DNA of 64,000 nt from JBMORL01 sp049322335 (GTDB lineage: Bacteria > Bacteroidota > Bacteroidia > Flavobacteriales_D > UBA2798). Position numbers and translations under genes: made by a program. Every line of letters begins with the position of its first letter. The first letter of the stretch is position 1. The notes beneath the pieces were generated by a model. The model was not told the DNA's origin, did not search any database, and saw only the letters and a program-made list of their open reading frames with translations. Positions 1 to 8,396 of the stretch are shown piece after piece. The DNA lies in contig JBMORL010000037.1 in the NCBI GenBank assembly GCA_049322335.1, positions 78,709 to 142,708 on the forward strand, written 5' to 3'.

Positions 1-693
1 GTTGTATCGTTTTTTAAAATCTTTCAGCAACTGAATAAGATGTTTGGTATCATATCCTTCACGCGTCATCAAATGTCCTCCGCCCATATTCACCCATTTG
101 CACTGCCGGATGAGGTGCCCGAATTTTTCTTCGAATGATTTCAGTGTTTTTTCGAGGGTGAATGAATCGTTTTCGCACAATGCATGAAAGTGCAAACCTT
201 CTGTTCCTTCGGGTAATTTTTCGCCAAAATGTTCTTTGGTAACGCCCAGCCGGGAATTCGGTGAACAGGGGTTATACAATTCGGTGGTTACTTCAGAGTA
301 TTCGGGATTGACGCGGATGCCACAGGAAATTCCTGCTTTAATAGCTTTGTCTTTGTATTTATTAAACTGCGTAAGTGAGTTGAACGTTAGATGAGAAGAG
401 TAGCCGATGAGTTCATCTATTTCGTAAGGAGCAATGGCAACACAATACGTGTGTGATTTGGTTTTCATTTCTTCGAAACACAAATGCGCTTCGTTTACCG
501 AACTGGCGGTGGCTCCTTTAATATATTCACGTACGATGGGAAATGCGCTCCACATAGCGAATCCCTTAAAAGCAAGAATGATTTCTATTCCGGCTTCATC
601 CTGAACATTTTTGATAAGCTGCAGGTTTTTGCGCAACAGTTCTTCTTCGAGCACGTAACAGGGAGAGGGAACCAGGGCGAGGTCAACGGGCAT
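1..693 (-). CDS. nspC: Carboxynorspermidine decarboxylase, 3' part missing
   Basis: PLP-dependent decarboxylase that converts carboxynorspermidine or carboxyspermidine to the polyamine in the cytoplasm. The visible 231 residues begin MPVDLALVPSPCYVLEEELL and contain the family's IILAFKGFAMW segment, where the PLP-binding lysine lies, then GISCGIRVNPEYS, LGVTKEHFG, GLHFHALCEND and WVNMGGGHL. The family is about 380 residues, so roughly the last 150 lie beyond the left edge. The carboxynorspermidine dehydrogenase lies at 3407-4612 on the same strand, which supports this over other fold-III decarboxylases such as LysA or SpeA. The start is the ATG at 693. Confidence 0.92.
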   Translation of the reverse strand, partial: MPVDLALVPSPCYVLEEELLRKNLQLIKNVQDEAGIEIILAFKGFAMWSAFPIVREYIKGATASSVNEAHLCFEEMKTKSHTYCVAIAPYEIDELIGYSSHLTFNSLTQFNKYKDKAIKAGISCGIRVNPEYSEVTTELYNPCSPNSRLGVTKEHFGEKLPEGTEGLHFHALCENDSFTLEKTLKSFEEKFGHLIRQCKWVNMGGGHLMTREGYDTKHLIQLLKDFKKRYN

Positions 694-732
694 ATTTTTT
701 TTTATGCAAAGATGATAAAAATAGAAGGGGAA

Positions 733-2799
733 TCAAAAACGTATTCCAACGAGGGTAACATCATCAATCTGTTCGTAGTCGCCTTTCCATTCGATAAATG
801 CCCGTTCGATCATTTCTTTCTGGTAAACCGTATTGATGTGGGCCGCATTTTGCAGCATATCTTTCAGCCGTTTATACTTGAATTTTTTTCCTCCGGCAGG
901 ACGTCCATACAAGTCGGGGCCACCAAACTGATCGGCATAACCATCGCTGAAAAGGTAGACCACATCTTTTTTCTGCAACTGTATTTTGTGATTGGTAAAG
1001 GGGGTTTGGAAGGGCTGGTAGGCCACCGGTTGTTTATCCCCTTTCAATTCGATAATTTCTTTATTTCTAACAATCCAGGCAGGATTTTGGGCCCCGCAGA
1101 ATTCGAGTGTATGCTCAACAGGGTTGAATTTGATCATTGACATGTCCATTCCATCCATACTGTCGCCATCGTTACCGGTTTGCCCGAGTTCGCGGATGAT
1201 TTTTTCGCGCAATTCATTCATGATATCTGCCGGGGAAAAGTTTCCCGGTGTAGCGCTTATTTCATTCAGAAAAGCTATGCCCAGCATACTCATAAATGCC
1301 CCGGGAACCCCGTGGCCTGTACAATCTACTACGGCAAAATACCATTGTTCGCCTTTTTTATGTGTCCAGTAAAAATCGCCCGAAACGATGTCTTTGGGTT
1401 TGAAAAAAATGAAATGTTCGGGTAAAATGGACAGCGCTTTATTTTCTTCCCTTAAAATGGCATCCTGTATACGCTTGGCATATAAAATACTGTCGGTAAT
1501 ATCACGGTTTTTTTCTTCGATGATGAGGGATTTTTCGTAGATCTCCTGCTTTTGTTTACTCAGTAATTCGTTGGCTCGTTTTCTTATCCGGTTGCGGTTT
1601 ACCAGCAAAACAGCCAGTGCTGTCAGTAATACGAGTCCGCCAAGTGAAAACCAGAGGATGGTACGCGAACGTTCCAGGTCGACACGAGCCTGTTTGTTTT
1701 CCAGTTCCTGGATCCTGTTTTTTTGTTCGGCTACTTTTTTCTCTTTATTGAGCAGTTGAATCTCTTTTTCTTTTTTATCGGCTTCGTATTTCCGGGCCAT
1801 TTCAGCCAGCTTATCCACCATATCTTTCCGGTTCAGCGAATCATTGATGGAAACATAGTGATACAGGTTTTCAAAAGCCGCTTCATGTTTTTCCTGTTTG
1901 CTGTAAGTAAAAGCCATATTATAATAACACATACGAACGAGGTATTCGTTATTGATGTTTTTGGCTTTTTCCATGGCGCTGTTGAAATAAATAAGAGCGG
2001 AAGAATGATCGTTGCGGGCATTCATAATTTCACCCAGGTTTACCAAACATACTGCTGTTTCATAATCGTTTTGATCTTTCTCAAAAACTTCCAATGCCTG
2101 GTTAAAGTATTTTTCTGCATCGGAATATTTTTTTTCAACCATGGCAATAGTGCCAAGATTAACCCAGCTTCCTGCCATATCTATAACATTCCCCAGCGCC
2201 TCATCAATTTTAAGTGATTGATTAAAACATTTTTTAGCATTCTCATAATCTCCTTTTTGCTGATAGCAATTACCCAGATTATTTAATGCGAAGGATTCAC
2301 CTGATTTGTCGTTTTCTTTTTTATAAATTTCCAGTGCGTCTTTATAATATTTTATTGCTTCATCAGGAAGATTTATTTTATAATAATGAGACCCTACCAA
2401 AAGATAACCATCCGCTTTTTTTCCTTCTTCCCCGATTTTTTCAAAAACCCTGATTCCATCGAGGAAATTTTTTAACGTCTTTTCCTGATCACCGGAATTC
2501 CTGTAAATTTTACCCAAAATATAGTGCGCTCTTCCCAACTGGTACATCAGTTTGTTTTCTTTACTGATTTTTTTTGCTGATTCTGCATAACTCAGGGCTT
2601 CAGAAAAGGAAATATATAAAAGTTCTGATGCCAGCTGTATATTTATCTCAGCTTTTAATGAGTCATCAGTTGTAGCAACAAGTTTTTGTTTAAGTGAATC
2701 TACCGTACCGGTGCCTTGCGCAGAAAGGAACTGAAATGCCCAGACCGTTAAAATTAACATGGAAATAATTTTGCGCATCAAATTATTTTTTATCTTCAT
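733..2799 (-). CDS. TPR-repeat, membrane-anchored SpoIIE/PP2C phosphatase
   Basis: Envelope signalling protein of about 688 residues. An N-terminal signal peptide (ending FQFLSAQ) is followed by about six tetratricopeptide repeats covering residues 75-320, a charged coiled coil, one membrane span (WFSLGGLVLLTALAVLLV), a second coiled coil, and a C-terminal SpoIIE-type PP2C phosphatase domain. Metal-binding acidic residues are visible in VSGDFYW, VVDCTGHGVPGAFMS, LFSDGYADQFGG and IDDVTLVGI. This layout is common in Bacteroidota and suggests a periplasmic TPR sensor driving cytoplasmic Ser/Thr phosphatase output; its partner is unknown. The ATG at 2799 was preferred to a TTG nine bases further upstream. 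It lies between the two polyamine genes on the same strand. Confidence 0.88.
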   Translation of the reverse strand: MKIKNNLMRKIISMLILTVWAFQFLSAQGTGTVDSLKQKLVATTDDSLKAEINIQLASELLYISFSEALSYAESAKKISKENKLMYQLGRAHYILGKIYRNSGDQEKTLKNFLDGIRVFEKIGEEGKKADGYLLVGSHYYKINLPDEAIKYYKDALEIYKKENDKSGESFALNNLGNCYQQKGDYENAKKCFNQSLKIDEALGNVIDMAGSWVNLGTIAMVEKKYSDAEKYFNQALEVFEKDQNDYETAVCLVNLGEIMNARNDHSSALIYFNSAMEKAKNINNEYLVRMCYYNMAFTYSKQEKHEAAFENLYHYVSINDSLNRKDMVDKLAEMARKYEADKKEKEIQLLNKEKKVAEQKNRIQELENKQARVDLERSRTILWFSLGGLVLLTALAVLLVNRNRIRKRANELLSKQKQEIYEKSLIIEEKNRDITDSILYAKRIQDAILREENKALSILPEHFIFFKPKDIVSGDFYWTHKKGEQWYFAVVDCTGHGVPGAFMSMLGIAFLNEISATPGNFSPADIMNELREKIIRELGQTGNDGDSMDGMDMSMIKFNPVEHTLEFCGAQNPAWIVRNKEIIELKGDKQPVAYQPFQTPFTNHKIQLQKKDVVYLFSDGYADQFGGPDLYGRPAGGKKFKYKRLKDMLQNAAHINTVYQKEMIERAFIEWKGDYEQIDDVTLVGIRF

Positions 2800-2840
2800 C
2801 CCAATCAATTTCTAAAGTTAAACTAAAAAACTTAAAAACC

Positions 2841-3029
2841 ATGGAACAAAGAGAAGGAACTATCCTCAACACCACAGAAAAAGACATGACCGATAGTATC
2901 AGTGGCACCACTGTTAAATATCATAACCCTGCCAGCGTTACCATTGACGTGAATGACAAGGTGATATACATACGCATTGTAACGGGCAACGGACAAACGA
3001 TAAATATTATCAAAGAAAAGAAAGTTTAG
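2841..3029 (+). CDS. Small beta-rich protein, copy 1
   Basis: A 62-residue protein with no family I can name. It is paralogous to the next gene: both start ME(Q/K)R(E/K)GTI, and both end with the identical 13-residue NGQTINIIKEKKV. Strand-like segments (GTTVKYHNP, DKVIYIRIV, GQTINIIKE) and the closing motif recall the last strand of cold-shock OB folds, but the RNP1 and RNP2 RNA-binding motifs are missing, so that resemblance is tentative. It is a single gene with its own terminator 14 bases downstream. It is divergent from the phosphatase gene. Confidence 0.7.
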   Translation: MEQREGTILNTTEKDMTDSISGTTVKYHNPASVTIDVNDKVIYIRIVTGNGQTINIIKEKKV

Positions 3030-3042
3030 TTTTATAAACCAT

Positions 3043-3072
3043 AAAGCCCCTGAAAAACAGGGGCTTTTTTTT
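3043..3072 (+). terminator. Intrinsic terminator after small gene 1
   Basis: A perfect 10-bp stem AAAGCCCCTG/CAGGGGCTTT with a five-A loop, followed by a T tract. It ends transcription of the 62-residue gene. The same stem recurs after the second copy, so terminator and gene were probably duplicated together. Confidence 0.9.
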
Positions 3073-3135
3073 GTTCTAAATACGTAAAACTACTTATCAT
3101 TCATTTTTTAACTCATCATTTAAACTTAAAAACAC

Positions 3136-3336
3136 ATGGAAAAAAGAAAAGGAACAATTGTAGATGCGGCCGCAAATACACTTAAAGACAATTTCACAGG
3201 TGAACTATTTACCTATATCAACCCTGGTAAACTGGCAATAAAGGCTAATGATGTTGTAGCCTACGTACGCTTGAGTTTGTCAGGCGGTGGTGGAAACGGA
3301 CAAACCATAAATATTATTAAAGAAAAGAAAGTTTAG
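3136..3336 (+). CDS. Small beta-rich protein, copy 2
   Basis: A 66-residue paralogue of the preceding gene, with the same start (MEKRKGTI) and the same 13-residue end. A GGGG insertion sits just before the shared C-terminus. The nucleotide sequence of the last 45 bases is nearly identical to copy 1, pointing to a fairly recent tandem duplication. Each copy has its own leader ending in AACTTAAAAACNNATGGA, so each appears to be expressed separately. Function is unknown; an OB-like nucleic-acid-binding role is only a guess. Confidence 0.7.
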   Translation: MEKRKGTIVDAAANTLKDNFTGELFTYINPGKLAIKANDVVAYVRLSLSGGGGNGQTINIIKEKKV

Positions 3337-3354
3337 TTTATTTATTCGATTAAC

Positions 3355-3386
3355 AAAAAGCCCCTGTTTTTCAGGGGCTTTTTTTA
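3355..3386. terminator. Bidirectional terminator
   Basis: The stem AAAAAGCCCCTG/CAGGGGCTTTTT has a five-T loop, an A run on one side and a T run on the other. It lies between convergent genes (small gene 2 and the carboxynorspermidine dehydrogenase), so it can serve both strands. Confidence 0.85.
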
Positions 3387-3406
3387 TTTTATGTAAGTAA
3401 TTTTAC

Positions 3407-4612
3407 TTAGTTTACTTCCAAATCTACATTATGTAATTCGTGCCAGGGTAAGCCGTGTTTGTTGAGCATATCCATAAACGGATCAGGGTCAAATTGTTCA
3501 ACATTATACACGCCAGCGCCTTTCCATTTTCCCTGCAAAAACATCATCGCACCGATCATAGCGGGAACACCCGTGGTATAGGAAACACCCTGCGTACCGG
3601 TTTCTTTATAGGCATGTTCGTGCGAACAATTATTGTATACGTAATACGTTTTTTCTTTCCCGTCTTTCATTCCGCGTATACGGCATCCGATAGAAGTTTG
3701 TCCTTTATAATTTTCTCCAAGATCACCGGGATTGGGCAATACTGCCTTTAAAAACTGGATAGGCACAATCTCTTTTCCTTCATAAATAATAGGATCGATG
3801 CGGGCCATACCGATATTCTGGATTACACGAAGGTGGGTAAGATATTCCTGTCCGAAAGTCATCCAAAAACGAGCACGTTTTAAAGTGGGAAAATTCTTTA
3901 CGAGTGATTCCAGTTCCTCGTGGTAGATTACATACGATTCTTTAGGGCCGATTTCAGGATAATTGAGCGGCATATGAATTTCGTGGGGCTCGGTTTCCAC
4001 CCATTTTCCGTTTTCCCAGTATTTTCCTCTTTGCGTTACTTCACGGATATTGATTTCGGGATTAAAGTTTGTGGCAAAAGCTTTTCCATGATCACCGGCA
4101 TTGCAATCTACAATATCGAGGTAATGGATCTCGTCAAAATGATGTTTAACGGCATAAGCTGTATATACACTGGTTACCCCGGGGTCGAATCCGCATCCTA
4201 AAATAGCTGTCAACCCTGCCTGTTTGAAGCGGTCCTGGTAAGCCCATTGCCATTTATACTCGAATTTGGCTTCGTCTTTTGGTTCATAGTTGGCCGTATC
4301 AAGGTAGCTGATTCCTGTAGCGAGGCAGGCATCCATGATGGTAAGGTCCTGGTAAGGAAGGGCCAGGTTCATTACCAATGCCGGTTTATGTTTTTTGAAT
4401 AACGCAATCAGTTCGGCTACGTTATCAGCATCCACCTGGTCGGTTTGGATGGTAACGCCCAGTTGTTTTTTTATGCCGGCTGCAATAGCATCGCATTTGG
4501 ATTTGGTACGGCTGGCAAGCACAATTTCGGTGAATACATCGGTATTCATAGCGCACTTATAAGTGGCCACCTGTCCTACTCCGCCTGCTCCTATGATCAG
4601 AACTTTTCCCAT
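3407..4612 (-). CDS. Carboxynorspermidine dehydrogenase (saccharopine dehydrogenase family)
   Basis: Cytoplasmic NADPH-dependent enzyme that condenses L-aspartate semialdehyde with a diamine to form carboxynorspermidine/carboxyspermidine, the substrate of NspC. The start MGKVLIIGAGGVGQVATYKC carries the Rossmann GxGGxG motif. Family segments LDTANYEPKDEAKFEYKW, GCGFDPGVTSVYTAYA and SYTTGVPAMIGAMM are present. The length of 401 residues is normal. The frame stays open another 24 codons upstream, but that stretch is hydrophobic and would displace the Rossmann fold, so the ATG at 4612 was chosen. A -7 promoter box lies about 34 bases upstream. Confidence 0.93.
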   Translation of the reverse strand: MGKVLIIGAGGVGQVATYKCAMNTDVFTEIVLASRTKSKCDAIAAGIKKQLGVTIQTDQVDADNVAELIALFKKHKPALVMNLALPYQDLTIMDACLATGISYLDTANYEPKDEAKFEYKWQWAYQDRFKQAGLTAILGCGFDPGVTSVYTAYAVKHHFDEIHYLDIVDCNAGDHGKAFATNFNPEINIREVTQRGKYWENGKWVETEPHEIHMPLNYPEIGPKESYVIYHEELESLVKNFPTLKRARFWMTFGQEYLTHLRVIQNIGMARIDPIIYEGKEIVPIQFLKAVLPNPGDLGENYKGQTSIGCRIRGMKDGKEKTYYVYNNCSHEHAYKETGTQGVSYTTGVPAMIGAMMFLQGKWKGAGVYNVEQFDPDPFMDMLNKHGLPWHELHNVDLEVN

Positions 4613-4645
4613 GATTTTTTGATGTTTTAGAGGGTGCAATAATAA

Positions 4646-4653
4646 CAAAAATA
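4646..4653 (-). promoter_or_regulatory. Bacteroidota -7 promoter box
   Basis: TATTTTTG on the minus strand, matching the Bacteroidota TAnnTTTG consensus, 33 bases upstream of the carboxynorspermidine dehydrogenase ATG. No clear -33 TTTG was found at the usual spacing. Confidence 0.55.
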
Positions 4654-4699
4654 CAAGGCAGCAAAATTGAATTTTTATCCCCATTAATTCACAAAAAAG

Positions 4700-5788
4700 G
4701 TGATTTTACCAACTTGCTTACCTTTGGCTGAAACGTTAGCCTTGCTGACTGCTGAAAGACATACCAATAACTTTGATTTTCTGCGCCTTCTGGCCGCCCT
4801 GATGGTGGTATGCGGACATGCTTCGGATATATTGCTGGCAAAACCGCTGGAGTGGGATGTTGCGCGAATGTTAACGGGCATCAGCCTGCCTAAAACCGGG
4901 GTGATGATTTTTTTTGTTATCAGCGGCTACCTGGTTACGGCCAGCTGGCTGAAATCGGAATCATTGTTTCGGTATATGGCTTCAAGGATTTTACGCATTT
5001 TTCCGGCCGTCATCGTATTGGTATTCTTTTCTGTCTTTATGCTGGGGCCGGTGGTTACTACGGTTTCATGGGAAGATTATTATACCTCTGATGTTACCTT
5101 TCGCTACCTGCAAAATATGAGCCTTTTCCGTATGCATTACCAGTTGCCGGGGGTGTTTGAAACCAATCCTTACCCCGCTGCAGTGAATGGTTCGCTATGG
5201 ACACTTCCCTATGAGTTTACCTGCTATTTGTTTATAGCTGTATTGGGATTATCTTTTTTGCTGAAACAAAAATGGGCTGTACTGATTATTTTCCTGTGTT
5301 GTTTTTTTTCCTTTATTTTTTTCAGGGAAGAAAATGATGCTGTTGTAATCCCGGTATTGGGAATCGACTTTAAAAATTTTACTGTTTTGTTTTTGTACTT
5401 TATGTCGGGATCACTGTATTATCTTTTCAGGAAAGAAATGCCTTTTTCGTTTTACGGGTTGATGTTTGCCCTGTTTTTTTGTTTACTGATGCGTAACGGA
5501 CTGGTAAGGCAGGAGGTCTATATTATTATATTGCCATATATCATTTTGTGGTTTGCTTTTTCCAAAAAAATACCGTTGCAGCAAACGGGAAGATATGGCG
5601 ATTTCTCCTATGGTATATTTTTGTATTCGTTTCCGGTTCAGCAAACCCTGGTCTGTTTTTTTCCGGAAACATTTAATTTACCGGCTTTCATTCTCTGTTC
5701 CCTGCTCTGCACACTTCCGCTGGCCGTTATGTCATGGCATTGGGTAGAGAAACCGGCATTGGATCTGAGAAAAAAACTTTTTCACTGA
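4700..5788 (+). CDS. Acyltransferase 3 family membrane protein (OafA-like)
   Basis: Integral membrane O-acyltransferase of 362 residues with about ten hydrophobic segments. The N-terminal family signature NNFDFLRLLAALMVVCGHAS includes the conserved histidine, and the last spans end in SWHWVEKPALDL, typical of OafA/NolL-type enzymes that acetylate surface sugars. Neighbouring glycosyltransferase and polysaccharide genes fit that role. There is no ATG near the N-terminus; GTG at 4700 is the longest start, and the TTG codons at 4724 or 4742 are alternatives. The 3' end overlaps the convergent FAD-protein gene by 7 bases. Confidence 0.85.
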   Translation: MILPTCLPLAETLALLTAERHTNNFDFLRLLAALMVVCGHASDILLAKPLEWDVARMLTGISLPKTGVMIFFVISGYLVTASWLKSESLFRYMASRILRIFPAVIVLVFFSVFMLGPVVTTVSWEDYYTSDVTFRYLQNMSLFRMHYQLPGVFETNPYPAAVNGSLWTLPYEFTCYLFIAVLGLSFLLKQKWAVLIIFLCCFFSFIFFREENDAVVIPVLGIDFKNFTVLFLYFMSGSLYYLFRKEMPFSFYGLMFALFFCLLMRNGLVRQEVYIIILPYIILWFAFSKKIPLQQTGRYGDFSYGIFLYSFPVQQTLVCFFPETFNLPAFILCSLLCTLPLAVMSWHWVEKPALDLRKKLFH

Positions 5789-7167
5789 TCTTCTTTCCAG
5801 GGTTCAAAAACATCGGGCCGGGTTTTCACAAAAAAATCATCTCTGTTTCCATTCATAATAGCTTTTACAGCCATCAAAGCCGCCCATGTTGACTTATCGG
5901 AACCTGTACGATTGATATGAAAAAGGTTTTCGGTTTTTTTCAGCTCTTCAAATACTCTCATCTTATCCTGTTCAAAAACGTAATCTTCCCAACAGGCACC
6001 GGGATCGGCCCCTTTGCATTTTATTACTATAGAATGAAAACAATCGCTGCCTGAAAAAATTCCCGAATCAACACATTCTTTTTTGGCCAGGTTTTCAATC
6101 CGGCCATTTTCCCACTGAAACAATTCATCATTATCAAAACAAAATAGTTCTGCGCAAATACATCCTTTTCCATCGGGAACCATATTACCACCAAAAGCGG
6201 AATAATTGGTAATACGGCTCACTTTCATCCCGGGTGTTGCCACCTGCAGGCTTTGATGATTAAACGTTACAGGAACATTCAGAAAAAAGTAAACAAGAAT
6301 TACGCTTCGCCCGGAAGAAATTCCAGCCGGTAACACGGGAAGATTTAATAATGAACAAAGGTTTTCTGTGGAAAGCGAGGAAATAATAGCTGAAGTCTTT
6401 ATTTCTGTTATTTTTTCTCCTGCATTTACCCTGATGGAATGAATACAGTTTTTTTCATAGTGCAGGGAATGGACAGTGGTGCGATAAAAGATTTCCCCTT
6501 TCATTTCTTTAATCTTTTCTGTAAGCAGGTTAATAATATAACCTGTTCCTTTCCGGGGATGATACCATTGGCAGGTGCCGTTATTATTGTTTTGATTTTT
6601 ACTTCCTGAAACCTTTGAAAAAAGTCCTCCGGGCGGTGAATTTTTTTTCAACCCGGGAGCAGATTCAACTGAAATTTTATTCCATTTTCTGCCTTTTAAT
6701 TTTTCATCGTAGTTCTGCAAAAATATCCGGGTGAAAACTTTTCCGTATTTCCTGTAAAAAAATTTATCGAGGGTTTCGTTTTTCCCGGTATCGGGCCTGA
6801 ACCTTGAAAGCAACCAGCTTATTAAACCGCTGCCTAACAATCCGGGAGTAAGGCCCCTCCATTTCCTGCCTGATTTTTTTTCTTTTTCAATTATTTTTTT
6901 GTTGTATAATATTCCTGTCCGCTGTGTATATTCAATAAGATCTTCTTCCAGAAGTTCTCTCCAAAACCGGTCTACTTCCGGTATCCGCGAATAAATATGC
7001 TTAAAACCGAGATCGACTGAAAAATCATTATAGATCACCGGGCGCATCCATCCACCGGCTTCTCCATTTCTTTCAATAACAATCACTTTTTTTCCTTCCT
7101 GCAAAAGGCGATATGCCGCTGTAAGTCCACCGGGACCTGCACCAAAAACAACCACATCAGCATTCAT
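5782..7167 (-). CDS. FAD/NAD(P)-binding amine-oxidoreductase-like protein
   Basis: Flavoprotein of 461 residues in the protoporphyrinogen oxidase/phytoene desaturase/UDP-galactopyranose mutase-like superfamily. The N-terminus VVVFGAGPGGLTAAYRLL and VIVIERNGEAGG form the dinucleotide-binding GxGxxG fold with the ribose-binding Glu. TGYIINLLTEKIKEMKGEI matches the second family motif. In Bacteroidota, proteins of this type often sit in polysaccharide clusters, where they are predicted to act on sugars or lipids; the substrate here is unknown. The gene is convergent with the acyltransferase and divergent from the glycosyltransferase. Confidence 0.8.
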   Translation of the reverse strand: MNADVVVFGAGPGGLTAAYRLLQEGKKVIVIERNGEAGGWMRPVIYNDFSVDLGFKHIYSRIPEVDRFWRELLEEDLIEYTQRTGILYNKKIIEKEKKSGRKWRGLTPGLLGSGLISWLLSRFRPDTGKNETLDKFFYRKYGKVFTRIFLQNYDEKLKGRKWNKISVESAPGLKKNSPPGGLFSKVSGSKNQNNNNGTCQWYHPRKGTGYIINLLTEKIKEMKGEIFYRTTVHSLHYEKNCIHSIRVNAGEKITEIKTSAIISSLSTENLCSLLNLPVLPAGISSGRSVILVYFFLNVPVTFNHQSLQVATPGMKVSRITNYSAFGGNMVPDGKGCICAELFCFDNDELFQWENGRIENLAKKECVDSGIFSGSDCFHSIVIKCKGADPGACWEDYVFEQDKMRVFEELKKTENLFHINRTGSDKSTWAALMAVKAIMNGNRDDFFVKTRPDVFEPWKEDQ

Positions 7168-7217
7168 CGGAATTATTTACTTTTAATCAAATATAACAAA
7201 ACCCGAAGTACAAAGCG

Positions 7218-8396
7218 ATGCAAAAACAACTGAATGTTTTAATGCTGCCCAAATGGTTTCCCGGCTACATGGACCCTGCTGAAGGAAATTACATTTACCG
7301 GCACATAAAAGCTATCGGAGAATCCTGCAAAGTGGTTGTACTTTATGTTCATTCACAGGATAAAAAAAACGGTTACGAGATCATAGAAGAAACGGATGGA
7401 AGGATTCATGTTATTCGTATTTATTTCAACCGGTCGTTAACAGGAATAAAGGCCTGGAATAAGCTGGTTAATTTTTTTCGATTTATGAAAGCTCAGAAAA
7501 AAGGTTATCGTTTATACCGGGAAAAACACGGAACCCCGGATATTGTGCACGTACATTCACTTACACGAACCTGTTTATTGGCTGCACGCATAAAAAAAAA
7601 GGAAACTATTCCGTTTATTATCAGCGAACACTGGTCGGGATTCCTGGAGGAACGCAACATCCGTTTCCATCCGTTGAAAAAATATTTTATTCTTCATTTT
7701 TCGGGAAAGGCAGACACCATTACCTGTGTATCGCAAAAGTTAAAGGAAGGAATGGAACACTTTGGCTTTAAAAACCGAATTGTTATTATTCCTAATGTAT
7801 GCGATCTGTCTGTGTTTTATCCTTCACACGAAGATTATCCCGGACGAAGTAAACATTTTGTGCATATTTCAAGGCTTGACGATCACACAAAAAACTTTGG
7901 AGGAATTCTCCGCGCGTTTGCGCAGGCAGTGCAAAAAGATCCCGGATTGCATTTGCATGTTTTTGGTGACGGTGAGGAAAGGCAGAAACAACAGGAAGCA
8001 AGCCACCGGGCGGGATTAGAAAAAAACATAACGTTCTACGGATATCAGCCACAGGAGAAAATTGCAGAACAACTGCGAAGATCGGCTGCATTGATTGTTT
8101 TTAGCCATTACGAAAGCCAGTCGTGCGCCATTATTGAATCGTTTGCCTGCGGAGTGCCCGTGATAGCGACAAATACAGGTGGAATTCCTGAACTGGTAAA
8201 TGAAGAACGGGGGATATTGATAGAAAAATCAGATGAAAATGCGCTTTGTGGTGTCATTATAAAAATTTCTTCAAATGAGATACTTTTTCAAAAAAACAAA
8301 ATAGCAGATTATAGTCATACCTTTGGAATAGGTGAAACGAGTTCCGCATTTACGGGTTTGTATAGAAAAGCACTGGCAAAAAGTCTTCAGCGATAA
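7218..8396 (+). CDS. Glycosyltransferase family 4
   Basis: GT-B glycosyltransferase of 392 residues that transfers a sugar from a nucleotide donor, probably onto a surface glycan. The N-terminal domain begins NVLMLPKWFPGYMDPAEGNY. The C-terminal GT4 domain has FVHISRLDDHTKNFGG, the donor-binding HVFGDGEERQ, and the E-x7-E motif in ESQSCAIIESFACGVPVIA. There is no signal peptide or membrane span, so it is cytoplasmic or membrane-associated. The last 10 bases overlap the convergent T9SS-substrate gene. Confidence 0.9.
   Translation: MQKQLNVLMLPKWFPGYMDPAEGNYIYRHIKAIGESCKVVVLYVHSQDKKNGYEIIEETDGRIHVIRIYFNRSLTGIKAWNKLVNFFRFMKAQKKGYRLYREKHGTPDIVHVHSLTRTCLLAARIKKKETIPFIISEHWSGFLEERNIRFHPLKKYFILHFSGKADTITCVSQKLKEGMEHFGFKNRIVIIPNVCDLSVFYPSHEDYPGRSKHFVHISRLDDHTKNFGGILRAFAQAVQKDPGLHLHVFGDGEERQKQQEASHRAGLEKNITFYGYQPQEKIAEQLRRSAALIVFSHYESQSCAIIESFACGVPVIATNTGGIPELVNEERGILIEKSDENALCGVIIKISSNEILFQKNKIADYSHTFGIGETSSAFTGLYRKALAKSLQR

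Noticed and set aside
484..1140. A 218-codon open frame on the plus strand
   Set aside because: It is antisense to the 5' end of nspC and the phosphatase-domain end of the PP2C gene, both well supported, and its product matches nothing.
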